Assembly: GCF_016107625.1 (NCBI RefSeq)
Contig: NZ_JABASV010000011.1
Span: 1 to 64,000 of the forward strand
Length of the DNA: 64,000 nucleotides
Direction: 5' to 3'
Source of the DNA: Vreelandella alkaliphila
Lineage (GTDB): Bacteria; Pseudomonadota; Gammaproteobacteria; Pseudomonadales; Halomonadaceae
Shown piece by piece: positions 1 through 6,384 of the stretch. The notes below the pieces were generated by a model. That model saw nothing but the letters and a program-made list of their open reading frames with translations. It had not been told where the DNA came from and made no database searches. The stretch's first letter is position 1; each line of letters starts with the position of its first letter. The position numbers and the translations under genes are program-made.

Positions 1-30
1 ATCGAGATCTTCTCTTGTCTCCAGACTCAT
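1..30 (-). CDS. 5' end of an unidentified gene, cut by the window edge
   Basis: On the minus strand an ATG is preceded by a GGAGA ribosome site about 8 nt upstream and opens a frame reading MSLETREDLD before the window ends. It lies downstream of uraD in the same direction, so it may be a further purine-catabolism gene, but ten residues do not allow a family assignment. The call rests only on the start codon and Shine-Dalgarno. Confidence 0.35.
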   Translation of the reverse strand, partial: MSLETREDLD

Positions 31-133
31 AGAGGTCTCTCCGAATGACGATAAAAGGTAAGCCTCACAGCCTGAAGGGCCGAGCACCACAGGTCAGGCT
101 GAAAGGAAAATACAAGCGCTAAGCGCGTGAGAA

Positions 134-667
134 TTACGCTGACTCGGCCGCACGCATGTGAAGGCGGAAGCGCGCTATCTGGATGATTTGCTCAATAGCG
201 GTTTGACGCTCGGTAGCGGCGTCGTTTTCAAGACGCTTTTCGAACGCATAAAGGATGGCGTGTCGATCAAGCCCTTTAACAGCAATCACAAAGGGGAAGC
301 CGAACGTATCTTGATAGGCCTGATTCAGGCGTTGAAAGCGCTCAAACTCTTCGGTTGAACACTGATCTAGCCCCGCACCTGCCTGCTCACGGGTGGAATC
401 CTGGGTTAGCTCACCCGCCAGCGCTGCTTTCCCGGCAAGGTCTGGGTGGGCGCGAATGACAGCAATTTGCTGATCAATATCAGCACGCTTAAGCACATTG
501 CCCATGCAGTCAGCTAGTACATCCGGGGCATCGTGTTGGTCGGTAAACCCCTGTTTCCAAGCGGTTTCGGCTACCCAGGGTGAATGTTCAAAAACGTCCC
601 CGTAATGCTCAAGAAAGGCGTCTAAGCCAAGGCGGCTGGGGCGAGCTGCTTCTAAAATACGCGACAT
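134..667 (-). CDS. uraD: OHCU decarboxylase (uric acid degradation)
   Basis: 177-residue 2-oxo-4-hydroxy-4-carboxy-5-ureidoimidazoline decarboxylase, the cytoplasmic enzyme that turns OHCU into S-allantoin in urate breakdown. The family core RAHPDLAGKAALAGELT, with the catalytic His, is near residues 66-83, and the FGFPFVIAVKG segment lies around residue 130, followed by a C-terminal EKRLEN...EIIQIARFRL helix. Length is typical for bacterial UraD. The start is placed at the ATG of MSRILEAA because GGAG sits 6 nt upstream; longer in-frame readings have no ribosome site. A perfect palindrome lies about 35 bp upstream and may be its operator. The divergent neighbour is an outer-membrane channel, consistent with purine or nucleoside uptake. 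Confidence 0.9.
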   Translation of the reverse strand: MSRILEAARPSRLGLDAFLEHYGDVFEHSPWVAETAWKQGFTDQHDAPDVLADCMGNVLKRADIDQQIAVIRAHPDLAGKAALAGELTQDSTREQAGAGLDQCSTEEFERFQRLNQAYQDTFGFPFVIAVKGLDRHAILYAFEKRLENDAATERQTAIEQIIQIARFRLHMRAAESA

Positions 668-700
668 TGTATTCTCCATTTGTATTTGTTTATCTGTTTT

Positions 701-712
701 ATTGTATACAAT
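701..712. promoter_or_regulatory. perfect palindrome, candidate operator of uraD
   Basis: ATTGTATACAAT is a 12-bp perfect palindrome about 35 bp upstream of the uraD start. TTGTATACAA-type sites are typical of GntR-family (FadR subgroup) regulators, several of which control purine or allantoin catabolism. No GntR gene is in the window, so the regulator is inferred. Confidence 0.45.
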
Positions 713-800
713 AAATATTGCTAAATGTACTCTAAGAAGTGCCGTTTCCGCAAAAAAATCGCTATCGCATCCGCGAAAAGCGGACATGACGGCGTTAGGA

Positions 801-860
801 AGGTCCTTATAGAAAGGTCTTTATAGGATAGGAGGGCCTTTACAGAGGGGCTCTTAGAAA
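801..860 (+). repeat. degenerate ~14-bp tandem units in the porin leader
   Basis: Four imperfect units follow one another in the leader of the Tsx-like gene: AGGTCCTTATAGAA, AGGTCTTTATAGGA, then after four bases AGGGCCTTTACAGA and GGGGCTCTTAGAAA. The last resembles the GCTCTTAGGAA unit in the leader of the other porin gene at 24.1 kb. The role is unknown; the units could be duplicated leader sequence or part of an RNA structure. Confidence 0.4.
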
Positions 861-898
861 GATGTCTAAAAAAAAAATCAAACAACAAAGGGTTTTGC

Positions 899-1765
899 AT
901 GTTGAAGAGCAAACGAGCAGTGACAGCGTATCTGGCGATAGGCGCTTCTCTTGGCGCTATCTCGGTAAGTGCCCAGGCAGCGACATGGAGCGATACGTTC
1001 GTGGGTTATCGCTATGGAACGCAGTTTACCGAGCCGAATAACCCAGAGAACATAGAGAAGCATATTCTCCAGTTCACCCATGTTAGTGGTTACTCACTGG
1101 GCCAAAACTTTTTAAATCTGGACGTGCTTCAGTCCAGCAGCCAAGACCCCGCCAATAACAGTGATTCAGGGGCGACTGAAGCCTATTTAGCATATCGGCA
1201 TCAACTCCATGGGGGCGGAGTGTTCAATGAGCCCATCGCTTTCGGGCCCGTCAAAGACATGGCGCTGACATTTGGGTTTGACCTAAACACTAAAAATACT
1301 GGCTTTGCACCACGTAAACGTCAGCTAGTAGTGGGGCCAACGTTTAAATTTGATGTGCCGAGAGGCTTTGTGGATCTAAGTCTCTTCTATAGCCGTGAAT
1401 GGAACCACTGCGGCTTGCCACCTTGTGGGCTGCCAGAAAATCAGAACAGCATTTCGTTTGATCCCTATTACCAAATTAACTTGGCCTGGGGGCTGCCGTT
1501 TGAAGCGGCGGCGTTACCGCTAAAATTCCAAGGGTTCTATAACTACAACAGCGAAAAAGGAGATGATTACTTTGGGGAAGCGACCGAGCCTGAGCAGTTA
1601 ATGCGCACCTCGCTGATGCTAGACGTCGGGCAAGTTGCATGGGGGGCGGAAAACTCCTTATGGATGGGCGTCGGTTATGAGTATTGGCGCAACAAATTCG
1701 GAAACCACAGCCAACCGGGTGTCGATACCGATGCCATGACCTTTAATCTGGAGTGGCACTTCTAA
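899..1765 (+). CDS. Tsx/OmpK-like outer-membrane channel
   Basis: 288-residue precursor of an outer-membrane beta-barrel. Residues 1-28 are a signal peptide ending SAQA-A. The rest alternates polar and aromatic residues as in beta strands and ends in EWHF, the C-terminal Phe recognised by the BAM machinery. Segments such as VGYRYGTQF, AYLAYRHQL and GVGYEYWRN recall the nucleoside-specific Tsx/OmpK group. The mature chain has a Cys pair (NHCGLPPCG) that could close a loop by a disulfide. AAAGGG about 8 nt upstream supports the start. Divergent from uraD, it may pass nucleosides or purine bases, but that substrate is inferred from the neighbour only. A strong terminator follows. Confidence 0.65.
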   Translation: MLKSKRAVTAYLAIGASLGAISVSAQAATWSDTFVGYRYGTQFTEPNNPENIEKHILQFTHVSGYSLGQNFLNLDVLQSSSQDPANNSDSGATEAYLAYRHQLHGGGVFNEPIAFGPVKDMALTFGFDLNTKNTGFAPRKRQLVVGPTFKFDVPRGFVDLSLFYSREWNHCGLPPCGLPENQNSISFDPYYQINLAWGLPFEAAALPLKFQGFYNYNSEKGDDYFGEATEPEQLMRTSLMLDVGQVAWGAENSLWMGVGYEYWRNKFGNHSQPGVDTDAMTFNLEWHF

Positions 1766-1792
1766 AACCAACCACTACTACTGGCTTAACCG

Positions 1793-1830
1793 ATACCCCT
1801 TGGCTCGAAAGTGCCAAGGGGTATTTTTTT
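1793..1830 (+). terminator. rho-independent terminator of the Tsx-like gene
   Basis: A 12-bp perfect stem (ATACCCCTTGGC with its complement), an 8-nt loop and a T tract lie 27 nt after the stop codon. Confidence 0.9.
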
Positions 1831-1907
1831 ATGTTTCAGATGCTGTTATTTCGCATCCGAGCTTGCATGGCCTGGGCATCGGTTTTGTGCTGTTAACATC
1901 TTCTCAA

Positions 1908-2390
1908 CTAAAACCATTGCTTGGGGTACGGTTGCCCTGAAACAAACCGGTGATAGACGTATCCGAATCCCACAATTAAAAGGGCTCCAGACGCTACGGG
2001 AGTGATCAAAAAATACCAGTGTTCTCCCGCTAGCATAATCAGTAGGGGATTAGCACCTGCGGGCGGGTGGATGGTGTTGGTAAGCATCATAGCGACTATC
2101 GATAAACCGACTGCCAAGCCCAGCGTCCATTCATGCACGCCAAAGAAATGAGCCACCATCAGTCCTAACGCCGCCGTTATTAAGTGACCCGCAATCACGT
2201 TGCGTGGTTGGGCTAATGGGCTGGCGGGTAATCCAAACAGTATCACCATGGTGGCGCCAAAGGGGGCCATTAGCCATAACGCGTCACTGTGTGAACTTAG
2301 AAAGCTGAGTGCTGTGATGCATCCAGTCGCTCCAATGCCAGCGAGCAGGGCTGCTTTCTGTTGAGCAGGTAAATACAGGGAAATTCTCAT
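1908..2390 (-). CDS. HPP family integral membrane protein
   Basis: 160-residue inner-membrane protein of the HPP family (PF04982), named for the HPP motif seen here in NTIHPPAGANPL near residue 106. Four to five hydrophobic segments are visible: about residues 10-30, 38-55, 64-84, 88-105 and 128-148. Plant and cyanobacterial members have been linked to nitrite transport, but the role in gammaproteobacteria is not established and I assign none. It is divergent from a TetR-family gene, and the gap between them holds two near-identical palindromes, so the TetR protein probably represses it. Confidence 0.8.
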   Translation of the reverse strand: MRISLYLPAQQKAALLAGIGATGCITALSFLSSHSDALWLMAPFGATMVILFGLPASPLAQPRNVIAGHLITAALGLMVAHFFGVHEWTLGLAVGLSIVAMMLTNTIHPPAGANPLLIMLAGEHWYFLITPVASGALLIVGFGYVYHRFVSGQPYPKQWF

Positions 2391-2425
2391 GGATGCATCC
2401 TTGGGCGAAAGAGTTGAGACAAGGG

Positions 2426-2467
2426 AGACCGATCTGTCTCCTCTGGCTGTGGTAGACAGATCGGTCT
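2426..2467. promoter_or_regulatory. twin TetR-type operators between HPP gene and tetR
   Basis: AGACCGATCTGTCT (2426-2439) and AGACAGATCGGTCT (2454-2467) are exact reverse complements. Each is itself a near-palindrome of form AGACNGATCNGTCT. The two centres are 28 bp apart. They lie between the divergent starts at 2390 and 2513, the expected place for operators of the adjacent TetR-family protein. Confidence 0.75.
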
Positions 2468-2512
2468 CTGCGGGTCAATATGTTATTCGTAAAGTGAAAG
2501 TGAGGTTGTGCT

Positions 2513-3091
2513 GTGGAAAGAAGAGAGCAGTTAGTTTCGGTCGCCTTTGGGCTGTTTTACCGCTACGGGGTGCATGCCATTGGTATCAACCGGATCATCG
2601 CTGAATCAGGCGTGGCAAAAAAAACGCTATACCATCATTTTGCCAGCAAAGAAGCTCTGGTCGCTGCAACGGTTGACTATCGTGACCGGCAATTCTCTTC
2701 CTGGATCGAAGGGCGCACCCAGGGCGCACCTGATGGGCAAAGCGCAATTTTTGCTTTGTTCGATGCGTTAGATGATTGGTTTAATGAGAGAGAAACGCTA
2801 ATTTATCCTTTCCATGGGTGTTATTTCATCAATGTCAGTGCTGAATTCAGTGACTCAAATCATCCCGTGCATCAACAGTGCGCTAGCCATAAAAGAGCCA
2901 TGCTTGGCTTAATAAATCGGTATATGTCACAAATATTCGTTGATGAAAAAACGGTGAATACGTTGTCGGAAGCGGTAGCTACTTTAAAAGAAGGGGCGAC
3001 TGTTCAGGCCCACGTGATGGGGGATTTAGCAGCTGCCGTAAAAGCCAAAGCAATCGCTGAGGAGTTGCTGAGGGCAAGGTTAGAGCCTTAG
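2513..3091 (+). CDS. TetR/AcrR-family transcriptional regulator
   Basis: 192-residue repressor with an N-terminal helix-turn-helix: residues 5-50 include AFGLFYRYGVHAIGINRI and GVAKKTLYHHFASKEAL, the standard TetR recognition pattern. The C-terminal ligand and dimer domain has a YPFHGCYFINV segment around residue 100 and is not diagnostic for a ligand. The start is a GTG with GAGG 7 nt upstream. It is divergent from the HPP membrane protein with twin AGACNGATCNGTCT operators between, so autoregulation and control of the HPP gene are likely. Confidence 0.85.
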   Translation: MERREQLVSVAFGLFYRYGVHAIGINRIIAESGVAKKTLYHHFASKEALVAATVDYRDRQFSSWIEGRTQGAPDGQSAIFALFDALDDWFNERETLIYPFHGCYFINVSAEFSDSNHPVHQQCASHKRAMLGLINRYMSQIFVDEKTVNTLSEAVATLKEGATVQAHVMGDLAAAVKAKAIAEELLRARLEP

Positions 3092-3114
3092 TGTTTTGGT
3101 TTTTTCAAGGCCGT

Positions 3115-3131
3115 GAGTAAGTAACTTACTC
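3115..3131. promoter_or_regulatory. 17-bp palindrome upstream of the broken HAD gene
   Basis: GAGTAAGTAACTTACTC is perfectly symmetrical (two 8-bp arms, one central base). It lies 23 bp after tetR and 74 bp before the HAD remnant. AGTAAGT/ACTTACT palindromes are common repressor operators, but it could also be a short hairpin. It does not match the twin AGACNGATCNGTCT sites. Confidence 0.35.
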
Positions 3132-3205
3132 GTAAACGCTCTCTTGCAGCTCATGTGATAGTAGCTTTGCCTTGGGTTTTAAACACGCTATTTCTAGGAG
3201 GTCTT

Positions 3206-3896
3206 GTGGCACTTCGCGCAATTTTGCTAGATCACGATGGGACAATCGTCAGTTCTGAACACATCCATTTTCAAATGTGGGTACACATTCTGAGTCAATA
3301 TGGCTTGGAATTGTCTGAGTTGCAGTACAGAACCCACTATGCAGGCCTGCCAACGCGCGCCAATGCCCTGGATATGGTGCAGAGGTTTGGGATTGATGCG
3401 TCCCCTGATCAACTTATAGAAGCGAAGAACGCCGCGACGCAGGACTACCTTGCTAGCTAGGCATTCCCGTTAATGCCTGGCGTACGAGAGGCGATTGCTT
3501 ACTTCCACAGTGCGGGTTTGAAGCTGGCAGTGGTGACAGGCGCTAGTGCAAATGGTGTTCAAAAAACACTGCAGGCCAATGGGTTTGAAGATAAGTTCTC
3601 TACGATTGTTTCTAACGATGATGTCCGAAACAGCAAGCCCGTACCTGAATGCTATCTTCTGGCTCTTCAACGGCTTGGCGTTGCTGCGGATGAATGTCTC
3701 GCCATTGAAGATACACAACATGGTCTTGAAGCCGCCTTTCGAGCTGGCATAAGCTGCTTGGCACTACCCACAGAAATGTCTAAACAGCAAAACTTTCATT
3801 CAGCGACAGCGGCTTAATGGCATGGCTGAAGCCGTTGAGTATATTCGCCATGTCTATGGCCTAGGGAGCAGCTCTGCTCCTCTCTATTGCCGATAA
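3206..3896 (+). pseudogene. HAD-superfamily phosphatase, broken by a stop codon and a frameshift
   Basis: The first part starts at a GTG with AGGAGG just upstream and carries HAD motif I (LLDHDGT) and a cap region. A TAG at 3458-3460 interrupts it. The same frame resumes at once as AFPLMPGVREAI and carries motif II (VVTGAS), a motif III region (SKPVPECYLLAL) and motif IV (CLAIEDTQHGLEAA). After TEMSKQQNFHSA the frame ends early, while a shifted frame continues NGMAEAVEYIRHVYGL, which reads as the natural C-terminus. Two independent lesions argue for decay over a sequencing slip. The intact ancestor would be a beta-phosphoglucomutase-like hydrolase of about 220 residues. Confidence 0.8.
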
Positions 3897-3946
3897 TGGT
3901 TGAGGGTGCTAATTGTTATTGGTATCCGTTGTTAAAGGAGTTTGCG

Positions 3947-4342
3947 ATGAAAGGCACATGTCTTTGCGGTTCCATCGAAGTGACTGCGCCTAACCACGAG
4001 CAGGTCAGTGTTTGTCATTGCTCACTATGTCGGCGTTGGTCGGGTGGGCCTATGTTCGCCGTGCATTGCGGTGGCCCGGTAGAGTTCTCTGGTGCTGAGC
4101 CTGCCGCTTACCGCTCATCTGATTGGGCAGAGCGGGGCTTCTGTGCAACCTGCGGGACGCATCTGTTCTATCACCTGCTACCCAGCAATGAGTATATTCT
4201 CCCAGCAGGCCTGTTCCAGGATCAGTCATTCCAACTCACCAGCGAGATATTTATTGATGAGAAGCCCGATTATTACGAGTTTAACAACCAAACAGAGAAA
4301 ATGACTGGACAGCAGGTCTTCGAGCAATTTGCGCCGGATTAA
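3947..4342 (+). CDS. GFA family (glutathione-dependent formaldehyde-activating enzyme fold)
   Basis: 131-residue zinc protein of the GFA family (PF04828). The cysteine pattern is clear: Cys5-x-Cys7, Cys23-x-Cys25-x2-Cys28 and Cys66-x2-Cys69 (FCATCGTHLFY). The Gfa founder was described in formaldehyde-glutathione chemistry, but most members, this one included, have no proven substrate. The ATG is chosen because AAGGAG is 6 nt upstream; a longer reading overlaps the HAD remnant. It is followed by a terminator shared with convergent pgi. Confidence 0.85.
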   Translation: MKGTCLCGSIEVTAPNHEQVSVCHCSLCRRWSGGPMFAVHCGGPVEFSGAEPAAYRSSDWAERGFCATCGTHLFYHLLPSNEYILPAGLFQDQSFQLTSEIFIDEKPDYYEFNNQTEKMTGQQVFEQFAPD

Positions 4343-4410
4343 TTTAGGCGGCTTGGGATTTCTGATTGCCTTCAACCAGTGTCGATACTGGCATCAAAGA
4401 TCAAACCAAA

Positions 4411-4445
4411 AACGCCTTGGCTCTTTTCAGCCAAGGCGTTTGTTT
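4411..4445. terminator. bidirectional terminator between the GFA gene and pgi
   Basis: A 12-bp perfect stem (AACGCCTTGGCT with its complement) and 6-nt loop. On the minus strand it is followed by TTTTTGG, which suits pgi; on the plus strand by TTGTTT. It sits between two convergent genes. Confidence 0.88.
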
Positions 4446-4470
4446 ATCTAACGGTTACCTAACTCTCCGC

Positions 4471-6135
4471 TTAACGCTTCTTCCTAGCAGGCTTCTTATC
4501 AGCGCTGGCTGGCGCGCTTTGCTTTGCGCTGCTGTCGCCGGGAAAGTGGGCGCGTACCAGCTCCAACAAGCCTTGTGTTGAGGTGTCGAAGTCGGCGGCG
4601 TTGGTGTCGATGCGCTCACTGATTTCACCGGCAATGCGTTTGCCAAGCTGCACGCCCCACTGATCAAACGAGTTGATATTCCAGATAACGCCTTGCACAA
4701 ACACTTTGTGCTCGTAGAGGGCAATCAGCGCGCCTAGGTTTTTTGGCGTTAGCTCGTCCAACAAAAGGGTGCTGGAAGGCCGGTTGCCGGGGCAACTGTA
4801 GGGGTCATGCTGGCTAAGCTCTTTGCTGTCCCCTTGGCTGCCTTCCATAAAGGCGTTGGCCTGGGCGAGCATATTGGTCAGCAAGGCGAAGTGGTGGTCT
4901 TCCACGCCGGGCTCGGGTTTCAGCGAGGCAATAAAATCAATCGGCACGTAGCGGGTGCCCTGGTGTAGTAGCTGGAAGAAAGCGTGCTGACCGTTAGAGC
5001 CTGTTTGCCCCCAGACAATTGGGCCGGTTTTGTAGTTAACCGGGTGGCCAAAAATATCGACTGATTTGCCATTAGACTCCATATCCAGCTGTTGCAGAAA
5101 CGAAGGTAGTTGGTTCAGGGCTTGATCGTAGGGCACGATGGCCTGGGTTTCGGCGCCAATAAAGTTGATGTACCAGATACCAATCAGCGCCATCAGTACT
5201 GGCATATTCTGCGCGAAGGGCGCTTCGATAAAGTGGCGGTCCATCTCATGAGCGCCTTCCAGCAGCTCGATAAAGCCTTCAAAACCAACCGAAAGCGCAA
5301 TCGGCAGCCCGATAGATGACCACATGGAGTAGCGACCGCCCACCCAGGCCCAAAACTCGAACACGTTCTCTTCACGAATACCAAACTCCATCGCCGCTTT
5401 GCGGTTAGTGGAAGCGGCAATAAAATGGGCGCCTACGTCGGCATCTTCACCGGCATTTTCCACGAACCAGCGCCGTGCGGTTTTGGCGTTAAGCAGGGTT
5501 TCCTGGGTAGAGAAGGTTTTGGTGGAAACGATAAACAGCGTGGTCGCCGGGTCTAGTCGTGAAAGCACCTTCTGAATGTGGGTGCCATCGACGTTGGAGA
5601 CGAAGTGGAAGTGCAGTTCCGGGTGGCGGTATTTGAGTAGCGCGCGTACGGCCATGTTGGGGCCAAGGTCTGAGCCACCAATGCCAATATTGACCACGTC
5701 TTTGATGCGTTGACCGTTATAGCCTTTCCACTCACCGCTTCTAACCGCTTCTGAGAACTGCTTGATTTGTTCCCGGGTGCGATTGATTTCCGGCATCACA
5801 TCGTTGCCGTCTACATGCACCGGTTCATCGCTTAAATTGCGCAGTGCGGTGTGGAGCACCGGGCGATTTTCGGTGACATTGATAATGTCGCCAGAGAACA
5901 TCTGCGCTCGGCGCTGAACCAGGGCAGAGTGGTCGGCCAATTCCAGCAGTTTGGCGAGTACCTCATCAGAGACGTGATGCTTGGAGTAATCCAGGAACAG
6001 GCCGCCCACCCGTAGGCTCATTTTTTCAAAGCGCTGCGGGTCATTGGTGAAGTAATCACGAATGCGGTCGTTGGCGGTTTTGTCGCGCAGGCGTTCAAGT
6101 GCCTGCCAAGTAACGCTACGGGTGAGTTGAAACAT
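4471..6135 (-). CDS. pgi: glucose-6-phosphate isomerase
   Basis: 554 residues, the full length of proteobacterial Pgi. It interconverts glucose-6-phosphate and fructose-6-phosphate in the cytoplasm. Signatures seen: GIGGSDLGP near residue 152, the SIS-domain segment VSTKTFSTQETLLNAKTAR, VGGRYSMWSSIGLP, MESNGKS with the catalytic Glu, GQTGSNGQHAFFQLLHQGT with the catalytic His, and FDQWGVQLGK near the C-terminus with the Schiff-base-region Lys. The tail is Lys/Ala-rich. In this strain it would channel fructose-6-phosphate from fructokinase back into the Entner-Doudoroff route. A HexR-like site lies about 90 bp upstream. Confidence 0.97.
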   Translation of the reverse strand: MFQLTRSVTWQALERLRDKTANDRIRDYFTNDPQRFEKMSLRVGGLFLDYSKHHVSDEVLAKLLELADHSALVQRRAQMFSGDIINVTENRPVLHTALRNLSDEPVHVDGNDVMPEINRTREQIKQFSEAVRSGEWKGYNGQRIKDVVNIGIGGSDLGPNMAVRALLKYRHPELHFHFVSNVDGTHIQKVLSRLDPATTLFIVSTKTFSTQETLLNAKTARRWFVENAGEDADVGAHFIAASTNRKAAMEFGIREENVFEFWAWVGGRYSMWSSIGLPIALSVGFEGFIELLEGAHEMDRHFIEAPFAQNMPVLMALIGIWYINFIGAETQAIVPYDQALNQLPSFLQQLDMESNGKSVDIFGHPVNYKTGPIVWGQTGSNGQHAFFQLLHQGTRYVPIDFIASLKPEPGVEDHHFALLTNMLAQANAFMEGSQGDSKELSQHDPYSCPGNRPSSTLLLDELTPKNLGALIALYEHKVFVQGVIWNINSFDQWGVQLGKRIAGEISERIDTNAADFDTSTQGLLELVRAHFPGDSSAKQSAPASADKKPARKKR

Positions 6136-6222
6136 AGAAGGCGGTCCTGTTGTTTTAGATCATTATTAAGTGACGAGCGCTCTATTGCTGGCTCGTGCTT
6201 TGTACTATTTATGGCTCTATTT

Positions 6223-6238
6223 AGGTAAAAATACTACA
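6223..6238. promoter_or_regulatory. HexR-like site upstream of pgi
   Basis: Read on the minus strand, TGTAGTATTTTTACCT resembles the HexR operator pattern TGTARTWWWAYTACA and the near-perfect sites at pykA/gap, zwf and edd here. It lies 88 bp before the pgi start. The right half is imperfect (ACC instead of ACA). Confidence 0.55.
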
Positions 6239-6344
6239 TAAAACCCCGATTTAAGCAACTATTAAGCGATTTGGGGTTAAAAAATTAGTAATAAACCGTT
6301 GCTGGTGTGGCGTTAAGGAGGGAGATGTGTAGCAAAATAGGCGC

Positions 6345-6366
6345 TGAGCAGGTAGCCGCCTGCCCA
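6345..6366 (-). terminator. weak hairpin after fruA
   Basis: On the minus strand an 8-bp stem with one mismatch (TGGGCAGG/CCTGCTCA) and a 6-nt loop lies about 20 nt after the fruA stop. It is followed by GCGCCTATTTTG, not a clean T tract, so termination is only possible. Confidence 0.4.
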
Positions 6367-6384
6367 GCACTGAGGTTCAAGCGT

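Noticed and set aside
69..101. 8-bp inverted repeat CAGCCTGA/TCAGGCTG after uraD
   Set aside because: The loop is 17 nt and no T tract follows on either strand, so it is not a convincing terminator.
1811..2005. Short plus-strand frame after the porin terminator
   Set aside because: It starts inside the terminator stem, has no ribosome site and runs into the 3' end of the HPP gene.
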